DNA of 64,000 bases, taken from JAPLNB01 sp964451955. Its GTDB lineage: Bacteria > Planctomycetota > Phycisphaerae > Tepidisphaerales > Tepidisphaeraceae. The notes beneath the pieces were generated by a model that saw nothing but the letters and a program-made list of their open reading frames with translations, ran no database searches and was not told the origin of the DNA. The stretch covers positions 6,428 through 70,427 of the forward strand of contig CAYVKG010000011.1 of the NCBI GenBank assembly GCA_964451955.1, read 5' to 3'. The translations under genes and the position numbers were made by a program. Positions within the stretch are counted from its first letter, which is position 1. Every line of letters begins with the position of its first letter. Shown in pieces: positions 34,642 to 42,962 of the stretch.

Positions 34642-36624
34642 TCAGTTCGCACGTGGGCTCAGCTTGATCAAACGCACATTGATCGGCTTCCAACTGCCGG
34701 CGTCTCTCGCACGCATCGTGAGCGACTCTTGACCCGGTTGTTTGAATTCCAGCACCCCGGCGTCAACTTCCACAAATCGGTCCCAGCCCCCCGTGTTTGT
34801 AACCTTCCCCTCCAGCCTCTGGCCTCCCGCCTCAATCACGAAAGCCGATTCGGCATGTGTCGTCGCGCAAATAGCCGTCACCTTCCACCGGCCCGCCCGC
34901 GTGACATTCACCTTCCACGACGCCGAATCCCCCGAATTGTCCCAGAATCCAATGTTCGGCTGGCCACCCTGCGCCTCCGTCCGCAGCGAGCCCTTCAGAT
35001 CGGCCTCATCCGGCTTCAACGCGTAGGTCCCCGCCGCGTCCGCCTGAACCGCCGGTGCCTGCGGCAAGGCAAGCTCCGGCTTGAATCCCCGAAGATCACT
35101 ACCCCTGATCTTCAACGCCACCGCATAGTCGCAGGGCCGCTTGGCCGGCAACTGAACCGTCAACGCGTCGGCATCGTGCCTGAACTCCACTGCCCCAGCG
35201 CCAAGCAACGATACCCCCTCAATTCGCCCCGTAACCCCGGCAAACTTCGCCAGCGACCGGATAACCAACTTCCCGTCCTCCGGATAACCCAGCGCGAACG
35301 CGTACAACGCCGAGTCCCCTTTCGTCGTGAACCGAATGTCCTTCGCCGAATACCTGAAGTCTTCCCCAAAATGCCCTCCCTTCGCCCGCACAGGACCCTC
35401 CCCGTGCACCAGCCACGGTCGCGTGCCGTAAATCCCCTCCCCGTTGATCGCAATCCACGCCCCCAGTTCCTCCAGTATCTTCTCCGCTTCCGGATCCAGC
35501 GAGCCGTCCGGACGCTGAACAACATTGATCAACAGGTTCCCGTTCTTCGCGACAATGTCCACCAGCATGTGGATCACCCAGTCGGCCCCGCGATACTTCC
35601 AGTTCTTGTTGTAGTACCAGTCGCCAATCGACGTGTCCGTCTGCCATGGGTGCGGGCGGATCCCCGGCATCACCCCTCGCTCCAAGTCCTCAACCCACAT
35701 CCCGTTCGACTGCTGCTTGCATGTGTAAACCACCTCCACTTTCCCCCCGTGCCGCTGGGCGCTCGAATTGTACAGGTGGGCAATCATGCTGCGACCTATC
35801 TCGTTGTTGAACGGCACCGCCCCGTCCGTGTACAGCAGGTCAGGTTCATAATTGTCCACAAGCTCCTTGATCCGCTCATACCACTGCGCCTGCCAGCGGC
35901 GATCGTTGCTGTACCAGTTCGTGTCCCCAGCCTTCGCCGGAAAGTGATACAGATCCTGGTACAGAGAATCCGCCCCATCATACGAAACACCCGCCAGCGG
36001 CCCGGTCTTGTCCGACTTGTGCGAGTCCTGAAACCACGTGAAACTCGCCCCAAGATGCTCCGAAACACCAAACCTCAGCCCAAGCTTCTTCGCCGCCGCC
36101 TGCCAGTCCCCCACGACGTCCCGCTTGGGCCCCATGTTCACCGCGTTCCACTTGTGCAGCTTCGAATTCCACAGGTAAAAGTTGTCATGATGCGACCCCA
36201 TCGACACGAAATACCTCGCCCCCGCCTTCTTGTACAAAGCCATCAGCCGATCAGGATCCCACCTCTCCGCCTTCCACAGCGGAATAATGTCCTTGTATCC
36301 CGCCTTGCTCGGATGGCCGTATGTCTCCAGATGGTGCTTGTACTGCGGGTGCCCCTGAACGTACATGTGCTTGGCGTACCAGTCCCCCATCATCGGCACC
36401 GCCTGAGGCCCCCAGTGCGCCCACATGCCCAGCTTCGCGTCCCGAAACCACTCCGGATACTGATAACTCCGAAAAGACTCCAACGTCGGCTCAAACGGAC
36501 CTTGGGCAATCCTCACCTCCCCCACCTGCTTCTCCACAAGCGCCTTCCCACCGGACCGACACGAACCCGTCACCGCCAGAATCATGGCGATCCCGGCCAG
36601 AGCAACTGTGTTCTGAGAGATCAT
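34642..36624 (-). CDS. GH29 alpha-L-fucosidase, secreted (probable lipoprotein)
   Basis: Exported glycosidase of 660 residues releasing alpha-L-fucose. The leader MISQNTVALAGIAMILAV is followed by Cys22, a possible lipid site. GH29 features: WFRDAKLGMWAHWGPQAVP (about 59-77), KAGARYFVSMGSHHDNFYLW, LGLRFGVSEHLGASF, nucleophile candidate Asp267 in PDLLYTDGAVPF, and NGNLLINVVQRPDGSLD. From about 530 a beta-sandwich (GFWDNSGDSASWKVNVTRAG, GGWDRFVEVDAGVLEF) resembles DUF5077-like carbohydrate-binding tails. AAGGGCGG precedes the ATG by six bases. The acid/base residue was not assigned. It links functionally to the fucose-activation genes at 49-55.8 kb, which could reuse the released fucose. Confidence 0.92.
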   Translation of the reverse strand: MISQNTVALAGIAMILAVTGSCRSGGKALVEKQVGEVRIAQGPFEPTLESFRSYQYPEWFRDAKLGMWAHWGPQAVPMMGDWYAKHMYVQGHPQYKHHLETYGHPSKAGYKDIIPLWKAERWDPDRLMALYKKAGARYFVSMGSHHDNFYLWNSKLHKWNAVNMGPKRDVVGDWQAAAKKLGLRFGVSEHLGASFTWFQDSHKSDKTGPLAGVSYDGADSLYQDLYHFPAKAGDTNWYSNDRRWQAQWYERIKELVDNYEPDLLYTDGAVPFNNEIGRSMIAHLYNSSAQRHGGKVEVVYTCKQQSNGMWVEDLERGVMPGIRPHPWQTDTSIGDWYYNKNWKYRGADWVIHMLVDIVAKNGNLLINVVQRPDGSLDPEAEKILEELGAWIAINGEGIYGTRPWLVHGEGPVRAKGGHFGEDFRYSAKDIRFTTKGDSALYAFALGYPEDGKLVIRSLAKFAGVTGRIEGVSLLGAGAVEFRHDADALTVQLPAKRPCDYAVALKIRGSDLRGFKPELALPQAPAVQADAAGTYALKPDEADLKGSLRTEAQGGQPNIGFWDNSGDSASWKVNVTRAGRWKVTAICATTHAESAFVIEAGGQRLEGKVTNTGGWDRFVEVDAGVLEFKQPGQESLTMRARDAGSWKPINVRLIKLSPRAN

Positions 36625-36758
36625 GAAATACCGCCCTTTCTTGAACTGCCGCCAAGCTGTCCCCTTCCCAGCATACCCCCAATTTTACCCCGCGTGCAGC
36701 ATCAGCCCATGCCACGGATTGACCTTGGCATGACGATTCTTGACTTGCCTCCGAAGAT

Positions 36759-37814
36759 CTACTTCCCGTTCAGACGCTGGCGAACGTAATCGGCACGGGC
36801 GGCACGCCGCAGGTCCCCTTCAAGTTTTCGACCCTGGATCTTCTGCAGATGTGCCGGCTGCGTCAGCAAGAACAGCTCATTGATCGTGCGCACGTCAATG
36901 TCCTTCACCCGGCCTAGATTCACCCCCATACGCACGTGGCTCAATAAAAACAGCGTCTCGTCACTCGCCAAAAGTCGCGCCGATCGCAACAGGCCCAGCG
37001 CTCGGCAAACCTTGTCATCTAACGCCACCGTCCGATCATTCAGTAGCTGCCGACGAGCATGCTGCTCATAGTCCACAATCTTCGGTACCACGTGCAGCCG
37101 AAACTCCGAAATCGTCTCGTCTTCCGACTTGCCCAGCGTCGTCTGGTTCGATATCTGATAGAAATCCCCCGTCGCTTCCGTGCCCTCCCCGTATAGACCA
37201 CGAACCGCCAGCCGCATCTCCTTCGCCGCTCGAAATACCTTCTCGATCTCCCCCGTCAGCTTCAACGCCGGAAGATGCAACATCACCGAAACACGCAAAC
37301 CCGTCCCCACGTTCGTCGGACACGCCGTCAAATAGCCAAACCGCGAATGAAACGCGAAATCCAGCTTCGATTCCAGCTTGTCGTCAATCTCGTTAATCTG
37401 CTCCCACGCCTCCTCCAGCTGAAAACCCGAACGCAGAACCTGCATCCGCAAATGATCTTCCTCATTTACCATGATCGCCGCAGTCTCGTCATCCGCTACG
37501 GCCACGCCCCGCGCCCCCTCGGACATCGCGTGTGGCTTCGATATCAGATGCCGTTCCACCAGCAGCTCTCGGTCCATCTGCGGGGCGCTCTCCAAGTCTA
37601 TGTACAACACCTGCGACGCAACTTGAGCCCCCAAAATCGTGTCCCGAATCCGCGCCTCAAGCACCTGCCGCTGGTGCCGGCTCGCCCGAGCCAGAAACGG
37701 AAAACCGCCAACATTCCGCGCCAGGCGGATCCGCGTCGAAATCACAATCTCCGATTGTGGGCCGCTTCCGCGGAGCCATTCACCGGCGTGGTTGGTCAGG
37801 TCGCTAAGTTTCAT
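36759..37814 (-). CDS. mcsB: Protein-arginine kinase McsB
   Basis: ATP:guanidino kinase-fold enzyme of 351 residues that phosphorylates arginine side chains of proteins, marking them for ClpCP in Firmicutes. Seen here: IVISTRIRLARNVGGFPF (22-39), catalytic loop ACPTNVGTGLR with Cys165, and EFRLHVVPKIVDYEQHARR (about 237-255). The phosphoarginine-sensing RDxxRA motif of Bacillus McsB appears as GDLRRA (333-338), losing the first Arg but keeping D-x-x-R-A. The start at 37814 (MKLSDLTNHAGEWLRG) matches the family. A TTG-started extension nearer mcsA is rejected. It follows mcsA by 53 bases, forming the usual mcsA-mcsB pair. clpC and ctsR are not in the window. Confidence 0.95.
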   Translation of the reverse strand: MKLSDLTNHAGEWLRGSGPQSEIVISTRIRLARNVGGFPFLARASRHQRQVLEARIRDTILGAQVASQVLYIDLESAPQMDRELLVERHLISKPHAMSEGARGVAVADDETAAIMVNEEDHLRMQVLRSGFQLEEAWEQINEIDDKLESKLDFAFHSRFGYLTACPTNVGTGLRVSVMLHLPALKLTGEIEKVFRAAKEMRLAVRGLYGEGTEATGDFYQISNQTTLGKSEDETISEFRLHVVPKIVDYEQHARRQLLNDRTVALDDKVCRALGLLRSARLLASDETLFLLSHVRMGVNLGRVKDIDVRTINELFLLTQPAHLQKIQGRKLEGDLRRAARADYVRQRLNGK

Positions 37815-37867
37815 TTCTTTTGTCGCCCGTTCTCTTGAGTCCGAAACTGTGGCTCCCAAAGGCGCCT

Positions 37868-38374
37868 CTACCCTTCTTCCGCTTCGCGAATCTGGTCGCG
37901 AAGTTTCGCCGCACGCTCATAGTCCTCCAGTTCCACGGCCCGGGCAAGCTCCTTCCTTAGCTTCGTGATATCCACAAGTCTCCGCTTGGGACGCGATCCC
38001 TCCCCCGTCCCCCCTGCACGCACAGGCGTCTTCCCAACGTGGTGCGTCGCCCCTTCATGCGCTCTCTGCAGCAGCGGCGTCAGGTCCTTCTCGAAAACAT
38101 CATAGTCGTGTTCGCACCCAAACAGACCGTGCTGACGAAATTCAGCCCACGAAATCCCGCACTGCTCACACGTCGTCCCTAGGTCCTTCTGCATCCCCGA
38201 ATGCGCCATCACGAAGTTCGTCAACAGTTCGTTGATCGGAGTATGCCCCTTCACCGCAGGCACACCCTCCGCCTGCGCCGCGCATTGCTCGCAAAGGTGC
38301 TTCTCTATCTTCTTGCCGTTCCGGATTTCCGTCAGATGCACGGTCGCCGGCTTATTACAGTTGTCACATTTCAT
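37868..38374 (-). CDS. mcsA: McsA, zinc-binding activator of McsB
   Basis: Protein of 168 residues that activates and targets the McsB kinase. Zinc motifs: Cys3-x-x-Cys6, Cys28-x-x-Cys31, Cys69-x-x-Cys72 and a last half-site Cys87-Glu-His89 where most relatives have a second CxxC, so the fourth ligand set differs. The linker contains QRAHEGATHHVGKTP. A UVR (UvrB/UvrC) motif occupies about 135-168 (KLRKELARAVELEDYERAAK). The ribosome-binding site is weak. It is translated just before mcsB on the same strand, supporting co-expression. Confidence 0.93.
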   Translation of the reverse strand: MKCDNCNKPATVHLTEIRNGKKIEKHLCEQCAAQAEGVPAVKGHTPINELLTNFVMAHSGMQKDLGTTCEQCGISWAEFRQHGLFGCEHDYDVFEKDLTPLLQRAHEGATHHVGKTPVRAGGTGEGSRPKRRLVDITKLRKELARAVELEDYERAAKLRDQIREAEEG

Positions 38375-38480
38375 CGATTTGCCTGGTTGCGGATGACCAA
38401 CCTTTCATCAATCCTATTTCCCTCCAAACCCAGCGTCAATGCGGAACAATCCGAACCCGCCCCGCCTGTCCTCACCCTCC

Positions 38481-38843
38481 TCATGGCCGATAGGTCGCCG
38501 AATTCCCGGCCGTCTCCCACACCTCCACCCTCCCAAGCGAGATCCCCGCAGGCAAACTCAACAATCTCGCGATCCGCAACGCAACGTTCTCCGCCGAAGG
38601 ATTCGTCGCAACAAAGTGCGGCAGTTCGTTCAGGCTACGACCATTCCACGGCCCAACGATCGCATCCAGTAGCCGCTCTAGCTTGTGAAAGTCCATCACC
38701 AAACCCAGCGAATCCAATGCGGGTGCACAAACCGTCACGCACACTCTCCAAGTATGCGTGTGCGGCTCCTCCATCGAGCCGTCATAAACGCGGATCTGAT
38801 GCGACGCACAAAAACTCCGTTCCACCGTAATCTCAAATGCCAT
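38481..38843 (-). CDS. 6-pyruvoyl-tetrahydropterin synthase / QueD-family enzyme, variant lacking the catalytic Cys
   Basis: Zinc-dependent tunnel-fold enzyme of 120 residues. Zinc ligands appear as His15 in SFCASHQI, His28 and His30 in EEPHTHTWRV. The downstream Glu triad element is VWETAGNSATY. QueD proteins have C-x3-H-G-H with a catalytic Cys; here the four residues before the His pair are Met-Glu-Glu-Pro, giving E-x-x-H-T-H instead. That resembles the PTPS-III class proposed to make 6-hydroxymethyl-dihydropterin in place of FolB for folate synthesis, though Thr replaces the usual Gly. Cys12 cannot fill the role by position. No queuosine or folate gene is adjacent, so QueD is not ruled out. 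Confidence 0.8.
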   Translation of the reverse strand: MAFEITVERSFCASHQIRVYDGSMEEPHTHTWRVCVTVCAPALDSLGLVMDFHKLERLLDAIVGPWNGRSLNELPHFVATNPSAENVALRIARLLSLPAGISLGRVEVWETAGNSATYRP

Positions 38844-38907
38844 GCCTTCGTCCGTCCCTCGTCAGCAAACCAAAATCGTAGCCCGCCAATCCCCCTCAGG
38901 CTAACCA

Positions 38908-39726
38908 TCACGATCGGCTCAGATCCGATGCTCGATACGACGGCGATTGTTGCCACTCCAGCAACGCCTTCGCCACCCGAGTCGGCAAAAATAGCCTCAC
39001 CAGCCCCGTCCAAATCCCAAACACCACCCAAGAACCCAACAGCACAAAACAGCCCGCGATCCCCATCAGCCGGTAAAAATCGGCCGTAAAACCACTCGCC
39101 GCCGTGTCACGCTCAAACTGCCGGAACCACACCCCCGTACTCAACGCCAGCACCACCAGCGCCGCCAGGATCAGCCCCACCAGATAGCCCCGCCGCCACC
39201 TCAGCAGCACCATACGCACCACCATCCCCGTCGGCAACGCCAACAACGCGAACGCCAACATGCTCTCCCAGTCCAGCGGACGGGGTTGTTGTGTATAACG
39301 CCTGTACACTTGCGGTGGCTGGCCCACAACGTTCATCGTCCTCACCACCTGCCCCGTCTGCGCGTAGCTGTAGCTCCATTCGTATCCCATCGCCCCCCAT
39401 GCGAACAACAGCCAGAAGACCACATTCAGCTTCATCAACACCCACAACCCCACTACCCACGCCCGAAGACGACCCAGAATGCTCTGCACCGCCGGCCGCA
39501 GAGTGTTGATCGGCTGCGTGTGCCCGCACTCGGGACATCGAAAATGCAGAACGTCACAATGCTCACAACGGATCGGCGGAAGACCGTGCAACGCATATCC
39601 ACAACGCTCACAAAAAATCGGCAACTCCTCCCCAAGCCGGACAGCGCTCCTTCCCGATCCGACCCCGCTCGTCCCACCCGACGACTCCCTCGACCCGAGA
39701 TCTTCTGGCGATCCATTCATCATCAT
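38908..39726 (-). CDS. Zinc-ribbon multi-pass membrane protein of unknown function
   Basis: Protein of 272 residues. The N-terminal 35 residues are flexible (Gly/Ser-rich). A double zinc ribbon follows (about 37-72): CERCGYALHGLPPIRCEHC and CPECGH, eight residues apart. Four hydrophobic spans follow: VVGLWVLMKLNVVFWLLFAW, AFALLALPTGMVVRMVLL, GYLVGLILAALVVLALSTGVW and IAGCFVLLGSWVVFGIWTGL. The cytoplasmic-facing tail ends EWQQSPSYRASDLSRS. Similar zinc-ribbon plus four-helix proteins are frequent in Phycisphaerae genomes but unassigned. The start is uncertain among three successive ATGs. No operon logic is evident. Confidence 0.7.
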   Translation of the reverse strand: MMMNGSPEDLGSRESSGGTSGVGSGRSAVRLGEELPIFCERCGYALHGLPPIRCEHCDVLHFRCPECGHTQPINTLRPAVQSILGRLRAWVVGLWVLMKLNVVFWLLFAWGAMGYEWSYSYAQTGQVVRTMNVVGQPPQVYRRYTQQPRPLDWESMLAFALLALPTGMVVRMVLLRWRRGYLVGLILAALVVLALSTGVWFRQFERDTAASGFTADFYRLMGIAGCFVLLGSWVVFGIWTGLVRLFLPTRVAKALLEWQQSPSYRASDLSRS

Positions 39727-39786
39727 CCCCAAAAACCCCTCGGTGCCTTCCGTTAGTCGTCCCCAAGGCCCATTGGTTTCCCCATT

Positions 39787-40980
39787 TCAGGCGTACGAAT
39801 TCCCCGATCCCCCTCCTCGAATGACCCGCGATTCCTCCCGCTCCTTCGCCACCGCCGCCTCGTAACCGCTCGCCCGATACGCCGCCATCGGATCCGCCTC
39901 CAGCCCCCGCTTCTGGCGCCACTCCCCAAGCCACCCCCTTACATCCGTCGCAAACGCGTCCCGCAAACACGACTCCGCATCCACAATGTTCCGACGAGCC
40001 TGTGCGTCCAGCAGCTTCCTCCGGTCCACAAGACAGGCCTTCGCGTATAGCTCCTGGGCCGTCATCACCGTCTGAATCATCGCCTCAATCTTCGGCTTCA
40101 GATTGTGCGACTGATCCACCATGTACGCGATCCTCGAAACGTCCCGATGATGAATCTCCGCCGCATTCCGAATCTCATGAAAAATCCGAAAAACTCCATA
40201 CGGATCAATGCTCCCCATCGTCAGATCGTCGTCCGCATACTTCCGATCGTTGAAATGAAACCCGCCCAGCATCTCCTCGTCCAAAAGCCATGCCACAATC
40301 TGCTCAATGTTCTGAGCCTGGTAATGATGCCCCGTGTCCACCAGCACCTTGGCGTTTGGACCCGCCGCCTGCGCCAATAGGTACGCCATCCCCCAGTCCG
40401 CAATGTCCGTATGATAAAACGCCGGCTCAAACGGCTTGTACTCCACCAGCATCGTCATCCCCTTCGGCATCGCATCGTGCCACTGCCTCAACGCGCCGTG
40501 CAACCGCTGCTTCCGCGACACAATGTCGTCCGTCCCCGGATAGTTCGTGCCGTCCGCCATCCAGATGCTCAATAGATTCGAGCCGACCGCCTTCCCGATG
40601 TTGATGCTGTCTATCACGTGCCGGTTCGCGTGCTGCCTCGCCCGCTCGTCCGAACTGCACGCCGACCCGAACCTGTAAATCTGATCCTGGAATAGATTCG
40701 GATTAATCGCACCGATCCTCACCCCGTTCTTCTCCGCCAACTTCGCCGTCGCTGTCGCGTCAACGCCAACACTGAAGTCCCATAGCACGTGCACCGCCAC
40801 CGTCGGGCAACACCCCGTGTACCGATGCACCACCCCCGCGTCCGCCAGCTTCTCTTCGATCGTGCTGGCGGCGGCCGCCTGATGAAACTTGCCGAAGCGC
40901 GTCCCCGTGTCCGCATAGCCCCAACTCGGGGTCTCAATCCTGAATCCGTCCAGAAGCTCGAACAGTTGCTCTTTCTCCAT
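39787..40980 (-). CDS. rhaI: L-rhamnose isomerase (RhaI-type TIM barrel)
   Basis: Cytosolic metal-dependent aldose-ketose isomerase of 397 residues, closest in motif content to Pseudomonas/Streptomyces-type L-rhamnose isomerases. Metal and substrate residues: Glu180 in MLVEYKPFEPAFYHTD, Asp215 and His218-219 in VLVDTGHHYQAQN, His242 and Asp245 in GGFHFNDRKYADDDLTMGSIDPY. FGKFHQAAAASTIEEKL near the N-terminus is also typical. The RhaI type tolerates several deoxysugars and aldoses in vitro, so the physiological substrate may be rhamnose or a relative. AAAGGA lies 9 bases before the ATG. A longer frame upstream is rejected for lack of similarity. No rhamnulose kinase or aldolase is in the window. 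Confidence 0.88.
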   Translation of the reverse strand: MEKEQLFELLDGFRIETPSWGYADTGTRFGKFHQAAAASTIEEKLADAGVVHRYTGCCPTVAVHVLWDFSVGVDATATAKLAEKNGVRIGAINPNLFQDQIYRFGSACSSDERARQHANRHVIDSINIGKAVGSNLLSIWMADGTNYPGTDDIVSRKQRLHGALRQWHDAMPKGMTMLVEYKPFEPAFYHTDIADWGMAYLLAQAAGPNAKVLVDTGHHYQAQNIEQIVAWLLDEEMLGGFHFNDRKYADDDLTMGSIDPYGVFRIFHEIRNAAEIHHRDVSRIAYMVDQSHNLKPKIEAMIQTVMTAQELYAKACLVDRRKLLDAQARRNIVDAESCLRDAFATDVRGWLGEWRQKRGLEADPMAAYRASGYEAAVAKEREESRVIRGGGSGNSYA

Positions 40981-41315
40981 GACGCCGCGTCCTTTGTCTC
41001 GTGACCCACCCCCTGCAACCCGCCGACGGTCCCAGCTTCTCATTATGCTAACCGGCCCGATGCCACCCGCAAAATGCCCCCGCCACATCCTCCCCAACCC
41101 AACCGTCCATGGCAAGAAACAGACTCATCTGCCTTTTCAGTACTGCCACGCCACATTCGTCTCACCCGCGAAAACGCTGACTGAAAACCGCCGTTTTATC
41201 GGGCGTTCTCGCTGCGCCACCCTCACTCCCTTCGTGCAAATTCATGGTATCCATTTGCTTAAGACGCTCCCCTCTGGCGACCGATGACAGGACTGTCGTA
41301 AATGGGAGAACTAGA

Positions 41316-41714
41316 ATGTCCTGCTGGGTTGTGCCCTCTGTCGCCGCTGAATTCATGGGGATCTCGATCGCCTCCGTGCTCGAACAAGCTCGCAACGGTC
41401 TCATTCCCTCCAAAACCGAACTCGGCTTCACTCTGTTAGACGTCGCACCAAACAGCCCCACCTTGAAAACAGGCTTCCGAGCACCGGCTGCACCGCCACC
41501 AACCTATCGCACCAGTCCCTCCGACCATTTGACACCCGCCGAACTCCACGCACTCCAATCCGACAACTTCCGCGATCCAGAACTCGATCCCGAAGAACTC
41601 GCCGCACTCGCTGACGCCCACTCCGATGCCGACCAACGCTTTGACTGGCGCCACGCTCGCCAACTCGCCAGCCGGCAACGCCGCGCTCCGCGCGCCGCCT
41701 ACGCCGCCGCCTGA
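41316..41714 (+). CDS. Small helix-turn-helix-like protein of unknown function
   Basis: Protein of 132 residues starting MSCWVVPSVAAEFMGISIAS, then VLEQARNGLIPSKTELGFTL. This resembles a MerR/excisionase-type winged helix (helix, turn, recognition helix, short wing). Residues about 55-132 are Pro/Ala/Glu/Asp-rich and probably disordered (DPELDPEELAALADAHSDAD), ending in a basic tail RQLASRQRRAPRAAY. GGGAGA lies 6-7 bases before the ATG, fixing the start against a longer frame. It could be a DNA-binding adaptor, but no target is evident. Moderate certainty that it is expressed, low certainty on function. Confidence 0.6.
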   Translation: MSCWVVPSVAAEFMGISIASVLEQARNGLIPSKTELGFTLLDVAPNSPTLKTGFRAPAAPPPTYRTSPSDHLTPAELHALQSDNFRDPELDPEELAALADAHSDADQRFDWRHARQLASRQRRAPRAAYAAA

Positions 41715-41893
41715 TCAATACCTCTCCATTCCCTGCCTCCCTCCCACAAGCCACGCCCCCTCCGCCAACCACACGCCGACACCCCCTCGCCTCTTTCTTC
41801 CATACGCCAACACCCCGGCCGACACCCACCACTCCTCCCCACCCCTCCGTGAGTATTTCTTCCCGAATCCGCCCCAATTCCCCCCCCGCAATG

Positions 41894-41922
41894 TTGTCTG
41901 TCCCCGAAATGCGTGCGATAAT
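41894..41922 (+). promoter_or_regulatory. Promoter giving a nearly leaderless kinase transcript
   Basis: TTGTCT (41894-41899), 17 bases, GATAAT (41917-41922). The predicted start near 41929 is only about five bases before the ATG at 41934, and no ribosome-binding site precedes that ATG. A run of eight C (41880-41887) lies just upstream of the -35. Confidence 0.45.
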
Positions 41923-41933
41923 ACAGCTCGGAC

Positions 41934-42869
41934 ATGGCACTGCGGGAGAACGATATTTCCTGGCAGGTGCTCCGCCGCATCGTCCAGGATTGGGCTGGAC
42001 AGGCGGCGGACTTGGCTGAGGTCAAATCCTTGGTGGGGGGGTGCGTCAACACAACTTTGGCCATCACAACACTGCAGGGAGACCGCGCCGTACTCAAAAT
42101 CGCGCCTCACCGCGTCTATCCCGCCCTCATGCGCGAGGCAATCCAGCTCAAACTCCTCCGCGATGTCGGGATGCCCACACCCCAGGTCTATTCCTGGAAA
42201 ATCGCCAGCCTCGACGATCCCCACAGCTACCTCCTCATGGAATACGTCGACGGCATCAACCTCGGTCAGGCTCGCAAACAGTGCACCTCCGACGAGTTCG
42301 ACGGCCTCCAACGCCATCTCGCCCAATTGATCGTCCAACTCCATGCCAACACCGGACAACGATACCTCCGCGCAGGCGGACAAAACGACCAGCAATTCGA
42401 CAACTGGCCTCAGTTCTACCGCCATGTCTACGACCCCATCTGGGATGATGTCGCCAAAACCCCAACCTTCCCCTCAAAACTCAAAAAACAAATCGGCCGC
42501 ATCCACGACAAGTTGGATCAGCTCCTCGCTCATGATGACCGCCCTCGCCTCGTGCATTGGGACATCTGGGCCACCAACATCCTCGTCGGGGTCAATGGCG
42601 ATGGACATTGGCGCGTCAAAGCACTCCTCGACCCCAACTGTAAGTACGCCCACGCCGAAGCCGAAATCGCCTACATGGAACTCTTCAACACCGTCACGCC
42701 TGCCTTCCTCAAAGAGTACCAGCGGGTCCACAAGCTCAGCAGCGCCTACCAGAACCTTCGCAAACTCGTCTATCAGATGTATCCCCTCATCAATCATGTC
42801 CACCTCTTTGGCAACGGCTACCTGAAACCCCTCGAGGCCGCGGTCCACAAACTGGCCGCCGTGCTCTGA
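41934..42869 (+). CDS. APH/fructosamine-kinase-fold phosphotransferase
   Basis: Cytosolic kinase of 311 residues with the aminoglycoside-phosphotransferase fold. VGGCVNTTLAI corresponds to the nucleotide loop and RAVLKIAPH carries the ATP-site Lys. The hinge is YLLMEYVDG. The catalytic loop is LVHWDIWATNILV (Asp about 209; family H-G-D-L/V-W-x-x-N). The metal Asp lies in ALLDPNCKYAHAEAEIAYMELF, a wording close to fructosamine/ketosamine kinases. The Gly of HGD is Trp here (HWD), which is atypical. A plausible substrate is a sugar, sugar-amine or small metabolite; antibiotic resistance should not be assumed. It is expressed from its own near-leaderless promoter. Confidence 0.82.
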   Translation: MALRENDISWQVLRRIVQDWAGQAADLAEVKSLVGGCVNTTLAITTLQGDRAVLKIAPHRVYPALMREAIQLKLLRDVGMPTPQVYSWKIASLDDPHSYLLMEYVDGINLGQARKQCTSDEFDGLQRHLAQLIVQLHANTGQRYLRAGGQNDQQFDNWPQFYRHVYDPIWDDVAKTPTFPSKLKKQIGRIHDKLDQLLAHDDRPRLVHWDIWATNILVGVNGDGHWRVKALLDPNCKYAHAEAEIAYMELFNTVTPAFLKEYQRVHKLSSAYQNLRKLVYQMYPLINHVHLFGNGYLKPLEAAVHKLAAVL

Positions 42870-42962
42870 AACCACCCCCTCCCCCATTACCGAATGCGCA
42901 AATCAACATCCGCGCATCCCGAAAGTAGCCATCACTAGCCACCGGGGGCCAGGAGTCCTGCC

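Noticed and set aside
34729..36789. 686-codon plus-strand frame opposite the fucosidase
   Set aside because: It is antisense to a complete GH29 gene and gives Arg/Pro-rich text with no motif.
41934..42869. Aminoglycoside resistance gene
   Set aside because: The fold is APH-like, but the catalytic and metal loops are closer to fructosamine-type kinases, with an atypical HWD; resistance is not supported.
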